Source: Linnemannia schmuckeri (taxonomy: Eukaryota > Mortierellomycota > Mortierellomycetes > Mortierellales > Mortierellaceae). From it: a DNA stretch of 64,000 nt. Where the stretch lies: assembly GCA_029449235.1 (NCBI GenBank), contig JANATG010000009.1, forward strand, positions 1,364,001 through 1,428,000, given 5' to 3'. Under the pieces are notes generated by a model. The model searched no databases. It had not been told where the DNA came from and saw nothing but the letters and a program-made list of their open reading frames with translations. The position numbers and the translations under genes were made by a program. Shown here in pieces: positions 33,740 through 42,951 of the stretch; the first letter of the stretch is position 1, and every line of letters starts with the position of its first letter.

Positions 33740-34465
33740 GTACTGGTTTCCTAGCCACTATCTCCTCCGAGCTGGTCTCTTTTCCTTTCCCTCTCCCCTG
33801 CTCTCTCCTAAACCTTTTCTTTGATACACCTCACATGTTGCACCCTTTTACCATCGATATTATCATCTAAATACAGCCAAACAAATAAGAACGACACCAT
33901 CATTTTTTTTATCTTAATTCGATTTCAAGGCACAATGTTTTGGACGCAATCCTTTTTTCTTTTCCCTTCTTAATACTTGAACCTATCCACCTTACTACAG
34001 AAAAAAAAAAAAAAACAAACAAATAAAAAAGAGGTAACCTTGAGGTTCTCTTTTTGAACAACTACGCGACTACTGGACAAGTGATAAGGGATAACATAAT
34101 AGCATGCGAGTGATATTTTAGTTGAGGCTACTGCTGCGGCGACAAACATGCTAATGATTGATCAGAATGAAACTGGCAAGCATTGGAGCTGATACAATCG
34201 ATAGGGTTCCTGTCCTGTCCTAGGATCACCCTTGATCGCCGGGATGGCTGCAGGGCAAGGTGGACGGGGTGAAAACTGGTTGCAGCCCAGCTCGCCGCGC
34301 GTAAGAAGCGCTTATGTAAAACATGTACGAAGCGCATGGTCACAATGAATTACGTACGTCGAAAGCCCTTAAGTTCTGTCATCGCTATTGCAATTTAATA
34401 ATGTGAGCACACATCTGGTGTAGGCTGGGCCACAGTCTGCTCCCAAGTCTGAACCTAATGCAAAA
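33740..34465. other. septin 3' flank, nothing else recognised
   Basis: It contains the septin 3' UTR with ATAAAT-type signals, an A-run near 34002 (AAACAAACAAATAAA) and about 300 bp of higher G/C DNA (34120-34350) with no supported gene. Confidence 0.4.
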
Positions 34466-34642
34466 CTAAGTACTACTAGGAGAAATCTCATGACCATCAC
34501 CCGTCAAAGCCTTGGTCTGATCAACATGCTCCATAAGCGCCGTCGACAAACAGACAGTCTCAGCCAAGCTCATCGCAATGACCATCATCAGCCTCCGAGA
34601 GTCGGCATAGATTTCGATTAGTTGGCTCTTGGTGAGGTTGAA
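34466..34642 (-). pseudogene. terminal exon relic, possibly of a membrane transporter
   Basis: A 58-codon frame follows a good 3' splice site (CGTCGCAG) and ends at TAG. It reads F-N-L-T-K-S-Q-L-I-E-I-Y-A-D-S-R-R, then a moderately hydrophobic stretch (L-M-M-V-I-A-M-S-L-A-E) and a Ser-rich end. The D-S-R-R-x-x-M-V-I-A pattern recalls the last segment of fungal MFS/siderophore transporters, but the match is weak. No upstream exons are visible, because the SDR gene E lies 158 bp upstream on the same strand. I treat it as a gene fragment of uncertain family. Confidence 0.3.
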
Positions 34643-34799
34643 CTGCGACGAAAAATTAGAACCCTACGTGGGAGGATTGTTTGTTTATCGGAAGGATGTT
34701 TACAGGAAGGAGGAAAGGCGGATATCAAATATTTTATACATCGCCTTTGGGAGTGCTGTCCATTGCCCTATTAATGACGCTTACGATTTATTTTTCAAC

Positions 34800-36136
34800 T
34801 TAATCTTGTTTAACGTGCTTCAACAAGAAAGGGTCGACAGGCCAGGACCCTCCCTTTCTCATTCTCGAACGCATCATCCCATCGACCACCCACTCGGGAG
34901 ACCGTTCCAAGAACCAGACCAAGAACCGGACATACCAGAACCCAACCAAGATCCTAGATGTCTGAGCCCCATTCTTCTTGTGAATCGCATTCACAGCCTC
35001 CTGGACGACCCACTGAGGTGGCATGGCTTTCTCGTACAAGAGCTTATTCCGCTTTCGGGCTTCCTCGACATATTGTTGTCCATACATTGCATGGACGTGG
35101 TCGTCGGCTCGCTTCCAGTTCTGTTCAAAGGTCGTGAAACTGTTGGTCATAATGGGTGTCTTTGCAAAGAAGGGCTCGATCATCGAAACATCGATTTCCC
35201 AGGGCGAGAGTTCGACACGGAGGGTGTCGAGGATCGATTCAGCTGCGTGCTTGGAGGCACTGTAAGGGCCAAGACCAGGGGCGTTGATTCGGCCAGCAAC
35301 TGAGGTTACGCTGATGAGACGAGCGCGAGGGAGCTTTTGGCCACTGGGGAGAGTGTGGCGGGACTTTGCATAGGCGCGGAGGGAGGGAAGCAAGCCCTTG
35401 GTAATGCGGATGATACCCATGTAGTTGACATCCATCACGCGCTAAGGAAAAGGTAAAGGTTCGAAGTATGAGAAGGGATATAGGAATGGTTAAGTGTTCA
35501 TACTAGACTAAAAATTGCTCGGTTGACTTGCCGCTGTTCACATACGGGCTGTGGGGAACAATAAAGAATACACAAGGTTTAATGCCGTTAGTTTGGGTTT
35601 GTTCACACTCTTACTTCGAATGCATCCTCCGTGGTCAAGTCAAAGTTTCCACCGGCATTGATTCCTATTATCAGGAAATTGAGCATTGATAGAGAAGAGT
35701 AAGTGTTCGTTCGGTGGGCATATGTTACGGGTACACTCTTAAAAAAGTTCACCTTTGTGAAGAGATTCCTAGGTCAAAACACACACATACACACACACAC
35801 CCACACACACACACACCCACACACACACACACACACACACACAAGCTTACCAGCATTGTTGAAAACACAGTAGACGCCTTGAGGGCACTCGACTTCAATC
35901 TGAGCACGGAGGCGGTTGACATCGTCCTGCTTGGTGACATCGACTTGAATTGCTCGAAGTCGGGTCGACTCCTTGGACTGATAGTTGTCGACAGCCATGG
36001 ACGTCAAGCAGGTCGCATAGATGGTGTAACTGCCAAGTTGATAGAGGTCGTTGACGATTTCTGCGCCAAAGCCGCTGTCGCAACCAGTGACGACGACGAC
36101 CAGATACTCGGTGTTTGTGAGGGTATACTGGGCCAT
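34800..36136 (-). CDS. SDR9C / retinol-dehydrogenase-like oxidoreductase E (inverted copy)
   Basis: 325 aa in three exons: 36136-35851, 35664-35615 and 35441-34800. The product equals SDR A through residue about 304 except for one Gly-to-Ser change in Y-Q-L-G-S-Y. All catalytic features (TGCDSGFG, NNAG, Ser159, Tyr172, Lys176) are kept, so it should be active. The last about 20 residues differ strongly (W-V-V-D-G-M-M-R-S-R-M-R-K-G-G and a K-H-V-K-Q-D end). The 5' flank shares only 10 bp with SDR A, and the 3' flank shares nothing. It lies 20 kb from the array, in the opposite direction, separated by PTPA, esterase, BRE1 and septin genes. It may be a paralogue overwritten by gene conversion from A, or the reverse. 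Confidence 0.88.
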
Positions 36137-36146
36137 TGTGGATGTG
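34890..36146 (-). repeat. inverted segmental duplication, right arm
   Basis: The partner of 13338-14594. The coordinates are strictly collinear (13348 pairs with 36136, 14594 with 34890), so no insertion or deletion separates them, even in the microsatellite. Confidence 0.9.
35780..35843 (-). repeat. (GT)n microsatellite in SDR E intron 1
   Basis: The same length and interruptions as 13641-13704, seen here as (AC)n on the plus strand. Confidence 0.95.
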
Positions 36147-39100
36147 AGTTGAGTTGATAGGGGTATGTAGGATGATAGAGTGTGGTGAAAGCAGAAGAAA
36201 GAAAGGAGATGCTAGCCACCTTTTTTTAGACTTTTTTGCGCCCCTTCGCCCTAGCTGATTCCACTCGTGCGCTTCCCAAATAGGCTAAACCCTATCCTAC
36301 ACGTAAAGCGACTTTTATTCTACTTGTTCTGATTAGGATGAACGGCACTTGCTTCTGAGAGGGCTGATGTGAAACTCATGTACGACATGCATGTTGGTGA
36401 ACTTTGGATTTATGATTTCGCGCCAGGATCGAGTAAACGACTTTAAGACTCCACTTGCCATAAAATTTTTTTTTTTTCGTAGGATAAACACCGTAATTCC
36501 CCACTTTACTTCGATCCATTACTTTGGCGCCATCCCTCGGAGAAGTATATGCCTTTTGTCGGAAATTTATATTTAACATACGCGTTGAGTGAAGGATAGG
36601 GTTGAGACGACGCTGGCGAATAACTCCAGGATCGATATATAGCCTAGAAAAGTAGGGTTTTAAAAGACAAATGGCTGCGCGATTGGATGAAAACGTTTCG
36701 CGCAACCAAATTGCATACCACCGCCTTTTTTATTTTGTTCGTTGACAATTTTGTGTAGAAAGGGGATTTAAGCGAGCATGATTTATAAAAGTGAAGAGGA
36801 TGGTAGAATGGAGCCAGTTGGAGTGAAATAGGCTTTGTGTATGTACTCAAAGAAGTGCGTGTAATGAGAGGTGCTAGGAGAAAGTGTGTACGTTTTGTGA
36901 ACTAGTCTTTAGAGACTGTAGTCTATCCTGTCTTACACAGTAAGGAGGATCTTGTACAGTACTCTGTTGGGGAGAAAAGAGAACGATCCAAGATATTGGA
37001 GGAGGATTTTTGGCCCTTGGAGAAAAATTTTCTATACTCCTCTTTATTTTTGTGATTTCAGAATTCATGCAGTGAAATTGACGCTGCAAAGTGGAGAGGA
37101 TAAGGTGGAAAAGGGTAAGAGAAAAGAGACAAGAGAGGAGGAGGAGAAAAGAAAGGATCGTGGGTAAATAAAAATGGGACTGGTGGATGTGACACTGTCA
37201 AATAGGACGCAATGAATGCAAGTACCGAACCGATTCTGCAACACAGAGCTAAGAAATAAAGACAGAATCGTGCCTTTTTGTGTGTTGGGGAAGTGAGAAG
37301 GAGGAGGGAAACTTGGCAGGTGTCTTCCACATTCGTCCTTTGTTGCGAACTGACACGACGAGGGTTGGATCTGATAAGGCGACATATGCTTGGCCGTAAA
37401 TTACCTGATTCTGCGTATGTGCGTGTGTGAATTTGGGCGCCGCATAGAAGAAAAGGATGACCAAATGTATCAACAAAACACACAAAAAAGTGCGACGCCT
37501 ATCCACTGCGGGCATCCAATGGAAGAAAATGGGAGAAGAGGGAATGAATAAACATTTACGCATCTTTTTCGTCTTGTTAGTTTTGTTGTTTTGTTTTGTT
37601 TTGTTTCTTTGTCATTTATTATTTTGCTGTTGTGTGCCATGGTGGGGAATAAAGGTTTGTCGTCTTTATCATTTTCTTCCCCGTCCATCTATTAATTCGT
37701 TCACTTTCTCATCCTCTCGCCCTCTCTCCCTCGCTTCCTCCCTTCGCCGCTTACATTTTAAGCCCTGGACATTCGCTCTAGTCCAAACGGACTCTTTGTT
37801 TCTCTTGACTCTCTTCCTTTTCTCTCTCGGCCCCTGTCCTGTGTCCCTCACCTCAAATACGTAAAAGTAAACCAGTAAGCAAAAATCACCAAAAGGAGAA
37901 CAAAACAATAACAAACGAGTACCGGCTAAATGTCTAGATCTGCTGTCTAAATGACTGCAAAGGGATTTGCATTCAAGAAGGTTACACATGAACTAGGGAT
38001 AGCAACGTTTTTACTTTCACGCGTGTATTTCTCCATCGTTGCCAACGATAGTACATGAGAGGTCATGCGGGTTGAACAAAATTGAAAATGAGCGCTGTTG
38101 GATTCCAGACACAGTCCGCTGATTGGTGCAAAGTCAACCAAAAGCAGACCAGGAAGAGGGGAGGGGAAGGGTTGTTGACTAAACCTTTCATCTCCTTTTC
38201 TTGCACGCTGCGCAACGCTACTCCATCCTTTGATGAGTGTTTGCGAAGAGTTCTCTTGACACGGTTTCTAAACGCTTGTCTATATCGCTTCCTTTCAACG
38301 CCACTTCCTCAATTGATGTGAGACACGTTGAGGAGCAACAGACAATCTCACGCTATACGCGAACGGTCCTGTTTTCGATGAGAAATAATGAAAAGGAGGA
38401 AATAATACAAAAATCAAGCTGATTTTTGTAAAAAAAAGCCTTCACCACTAAGAAGACCACTACTGCTCCAACCAGTGGACCCGAGTCAGCATGCTCTTTT
38501 CTTTTTATCCCAGCCCGGCGCAAGCAAAGCCCATCCAACAGTAGCGGCCATAAGTTAACAAACCTCATATTTTTTTTTTTCTTTAAGCTGGTTTCAAGCT
38601 CGTTGGAAATTTTTATTCTCCGGCGTGCAGTCAGAGAAAGACGACATCGATTCTTCTTAGTCTTCTTCTCATCTTGCATATCCTTTTCGCCCCCTCCCTT
38701 ACCTCACTCTCTTTTATTCTTCCTCTTTTGTGTTCTGCCTATAATCATACGATCGCCCCCTTCACCACGCACATGACTGCCATCGATGGTTATATGATCT
38801 GTCTTTGAAATTCAGAGAGAGAGAGAGGCTGGACGCGAATTTTATGTGCAAGAATGCAAACTACGAATCATCTCTTCCTCAATTGCTCGCGTCTTTTAGG
38901 TAAGGAAGTTGTTTGCACTCTGTACCTTCCCGCTACTAATGAATATGCAGTGTTTTTGACGGTACCTAACTCAATCATCCCGCTACTTGTTAATCCCTGG
39001 TGTTAGCTTCTTACAAATCATTCCCATTAGACAGGTCAGGAATGTATGATCTTTGACATACCATTTTCGCCAGAGATAAAAAAAAAGAATGGTTGGTTGA

Positions 39101-39453
39101 TGGTGAAGCCGCCGATAAGCCAGAAAAAGACAGTAGTGCAAAAAAGTGACTGATTGGACGCGAAGTTAGCATCCCCGATAGAGGAGAAAAACTCCACTAG
39201 TGCAGGTGCTCACAAAAAAAAGCTGGGTGTGATGGGAGAGCTGGCTGAATGCAGCAAGAAAGAACCAACAGAGCATTTCTCGAAGGCTCTTCATGTTTCA
39301 ACTTCTTGGATGCGGGTAAAAGTGATACGAGGAAAAGTATGCTGAACAAGTGTTTTATGTTTTATTATGTAAAATGATGAGATGAATGAAGCTGCATGAC
39401 AATGAGGGCATGCGTCAAATTGTGATTAGAGTGTACAAAGAACCCTCTATCGC
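36147..39453. other. 3.3-kb gene-poor tract
   Basis: No supported gene. It holds a purine-rich block at 37080-37170, a T/G-rich segment at 37570-37625, pyrimidine-rich DNA at 37670-37850 and (GA)n at 38815-38828. Short hairpins such as CTTACACAGTAAG near 36930 occur. The many short open frames are low-complexity and show no splice-linked family features. Confidence 0.45.
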
Positions 39454-39951
39454 TTAAGCGCGGCGGCGGAGGGGGGCGGGCTTGTTGGCCTGGTACCAGT
39501 TGTACTTGGGGTAGTAGCTGGCACGGTAGGCGTTCTGCTGGTCCATGGGACAGTCGTTCATGCAGGTACCGGCCTTGGTCATGAAGGCGATGGCCATGGG
39601 GGTGCCGCGCTCGAAGGTGTAGGAGAGGGAGGTGAAGAAGAAAGGACCGTTGGGATCAACATCATCGTAGAGGGGGAAGAAGGACTTGCCGGCACTCTAG
39701 TTGAAATGACAGGGAGAGATGCGGCACGAGAGAGACAAATGTTAGTCTTGTGTAATTAGGAAGAGGGTGTTATGCATGAAAATGTTTGAGAGATGTAGCG
39801 CGATCGATTGATTTTGACGAAAAAAATGGAAATGGTTACTCACGTCAGTGCAGGCAGCAACACAGGCACCCTCAGGGGCGAAGGGGAAGACAACCTGGGC
39901 GCTGGCAATGGCGGCAGCGGCGGCAGCAACGATGGCAGAGGCGAAACGCAT
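39454..39951 (-). CDS. small secreted four-cysteine protein, single domain
   Basis: 116 aa in two exons, 39951-39844 and 39696-39454, with a phase-0 intron right after A-C-T-D. A signal peptide (M-R-F-A-S-A-I-V-A-A-A-A-A-A-I-A-S-A) is followed by one copy of the domain repeated seven times in the protein at 42952-45829: P-F-A-P-E-G-A-C-V-A-A-C, a G-K-S-F-F-P segment, S-L-S-Y-T-F-E-R-G, F-M-T-K-A-G-T-C-M-N-D-C-P and N-W-Y-Q-A-N-K. Four Cys in a CxxxC...CxxxC arrangement suggest two disulfides. The basic end P-L-R-R-R-A replaces the Pro/Thr linker. Codon use is C/G-ending and biased, which suggests high expression. Function is unknown. It may be wall-associated or released. Confidence 0.85.
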
Positions 39952-42951
39952 GGTGGATAGTTGGTTGTGTTTGGGGTGGGTGGTGAGGGAGACTGAGATG
40001 ATGTGTTTGTGGGACGAGAAAAAAAAGAAAAAAACGGTGATGAACTCCTGCACTTTATACAATTTTCTGCGCTCATGAATAACTGTTTTTTTTTTTTTTT
40101 TGCTTATGAGTAATTGAACCCTTCCAATATCCATTGACCGTTGTATGCATGGTAAATATTGGCGTGGTGGCGTCAAAAGTCATGATTCTAGGCGCGGGAA
40201 GAGTCGATATGAGTTTGATGGCAAGTAAAACAAAAATAATATGAGCTTGGATGACAAAGGGCTGCAATGCTAGCCGTTTTGGCAGGTTCGTAAACAGAAA
40301 GGTGTGGCGAACCTTCGTTCAACAGGTCCAAAGGGTAATTGTGTTTGTCTAGAGTTGCAATGGGCGGGAGCGGATAAATAAGGAGCGAAGCTTGCGCATT
40401 AGGGTGAGCCATGGTGCTTGTTAATGTAGTGTACCGTAGTGATGGGGATAGTGTAGTGGCGATGGTTATGTGCAGAAGAATACATGTTTAACATGCAGTT
40501 TATTTCCCTTGTTTTACAGGTTTGTGAGCAAGGCGTGAAGACGACAAAAAAAAAGCTCAAAAAAGAAGAGGATGGATAAGGTGATGGGTTCTGTAAATGC
40601 TCTTGTATCCCTCACTCATTCGATGGTATGTATTGGTACATCGAACAAGAGAGAGAGAGAGTGTGTGTGTGTGTGAGTATGAGTAAGCGAGAAGGAAGGC
40701 GAATTTCGGTACCTGAACCTTATTCTCTCCCCGTTTTGTTCAGGATCAGATAACTTAAATATGCATGGTGGATTTGGTGGGTTATCAGATTGAATTTAGG
40801 GAACAAAAAAAACCAGGCCATATCAAGGGAACTGCATTAGGCCACGCTGTTTCTTATTTTTTTTTTGAAATGGGATGAATGTAGTGTTGGCCTAACTTTA
40901 GAAGGACATACACCCCTCCGAGTACATACGCCTAAATCCTGACAAAGACAACGCGATAAAAAAAACGCCATTGGATCTTCATACATGGCCTAGATCTCCC
41001 TCGATTCCAAGGAGAAATAAAAAACAAGTGCCCCTTTCTTCTGGCTGAACGTTAAACAAAAAACAAGGCGTAAAGACCTAAGAAATAAACAAACAAGACT
41101 AACTTCCTCCTATTTGTCCATCTCTCTTTCTAACTCTTCAAGTCTAAACAAGAAATAAAGGACTTCTTCCTTCTTTGTACCGACAAAACATATTAGATCT
41201 TTTTGTTTTACGCTTTGCTTTTGGATCGTTGTTCTCTTCAGGCTTCAGTTGTAGAAAATCAATGCTCTGCATACAAAGACGTGCATTCCATGTGTTCTAC
41301 TATGTCGGTGGATCGGGGTACCCACCCATGTCCATCTTGAAGGATTGCTGCATCATCTCGCCTTTTTATTCTTTGTTTACGGTTGAACTGGTCTCCTATG
41401 TTTTCTTTCCTTTCCAAAAAAACAAAAGATTCTTGGTTCGTCATGAGTGCATGTTAATGTAGCCTTTAAGGTTTGTGCTTGCTGGCCTTTAGAAAAAAAC
41501 CTGTTCCGGTTGCCCAAATAAAGCATCCTTTTTTCATGTGTCCTTTCTAGCCATGGTTTAAAACTCCTTTTGCACCATCTGATGATGGATGCTTCACTCA
41601 TTCACTCTCACTCTCACACACTCTCTCCGCTCTGGAACAAACAGCTCTCTCTTTTATTGATTTGAAAGTGAGAAAAAACGCCTCATTGCTAAGCACGATC
41701 TCGATCATGGATGGATGGCTTGGGTTGCACCCCCGCTGACTGCCTAAGCCATCAATCACGAAATTATTCCAGACACGCTGGCATGTATTTCCGTCGCTTA
41801 TCTGATCCTTGGCAAGGCTAGCGATCTAGACGCCGTCTGCCTCCACGGCGTACCTGACTAGAAGCTTTTTTAAATGTAGAACAGTATCGACGCATTAGCA
41901 TGTCTTTAACTAGTCTTCTTTCACGACAGGAATATCGGAACGGTTCCTCTTTGTTCTCTCTCTTTCTGTCGTCTTTTTCCTTGCAGCAGAGGGCGTCGAG
42001 CTAAAGGCGAGAGTGTTATCAGATCCACTTGAGGAAATGTGGCCAGAATAAGGTTCAAGGAGCGAAAGGTACATTTTTTTTCTCTCTTTTCTTTCTCGTT
42101 TCTCACACACACACCTACACTCTCACTTACTCACCAACCTCTTCTGGATAGGTTGCTCACTTACCCGGGTTCGAAAACGAGTAGCTTAGAGCGCCACAGA
42201 TTGAGTTCAAACCTCGCTCATTTGTTTACAGTTTTACATACCTTCGACACCACATACTCAGACTTGTATTCTCAACTTCCCGACTTCTTTAGCCTTGTCA
42301 ACCTTGTTCCTGTTCCTTCTTCGCCCGCATCTGGCCCATACCAGTCCAAACAAAGTACGCAACGCGTTCTATTTTCCCTTGTGGGTTTTGTTTTGTTTTA
42401 TTCATCCACCATCATACTTCGTCACTCCCCTCCCCTTGTTTACCCGCAGTCCGCGCCTCGTGCTCTTACCTTTTTCTCTGTTTTTCACTCATCTCTCTCT
42501 ATCTCTCTGGACCCGATTCAAAGGTCCGCTTCCTTCTAAGTAGAATTCCACCGTTTCCTCGATCTGCTTTTTCATTCCACTGGTGTTGCTGCTGCTGTTG
42601 CACCCTCATCATGCTTGTTTTAACAAAAGCCCACATAATTTTAGGTTCAACCGCGCCAGAAATTTTGCTTGCCTCATTAAGCACGACAACACCACGCCAC
42701 GGAGTATTTCAGGTAAGGATCTGATAACAGAGGAGGAAAGACATGAAAAAACCATGATCCATGAAAAAACAAGACAGAAAAGAAGAAACATGCATGTACT
42801 AATGCAAACATATATAACACTTAATTCCCTTTCCTCTTTTTTTTTTTCTTTTTTTTCTTTTTTTTCTCTTCTTCTTTTCCTCTTCGGTTTCCTAATTGTT
42901 TCCCCTTTCCCAATTCCTTTCCCCTCGATCAACCGATCAGCAACAACCGCA
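39952..42951. other. 3-kb spacer between the two four-cysteine genes
   Basis: This is a head-to-head spacer holding both promoters. It has a T-run near 40087-40101, (GA)n/(GT)n at 40650-40675, A-rich DNA at 40930-41160 and CTCTCACTCTCACACAC near 41600. A hairpin with a downstream T6 lies at 41830-41870. Pyrimidine-rich DNA with T-runs (42835-42900) precedes the seven-domain gene. No protein gene is supported. Confidence 0.45.
41830..41851. other. perfect hairpin followed by oligo-T
   Basis: ACGCCGT (41830-41836) and ACGGCGT (41845-41851) form a 7-bp stem with an 8-nt loop, framed by CTAG on both sides. Fourteen bases on lies TTTTTT. The preceding 130 bp are locally G/C-rich and contain a second short stem, GGCTT/AAGCC. 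No tRNA-type internal promoter box was recognised. Confidence 0.35.

Noticed and set aside
37058..38679. Short minus-strand frames around 37-38.7 kb as small genes
   Set aside because: None has a signal peptide, domain or splice-consistent partner exon, and composition follows local purine/pyrimidine skew.
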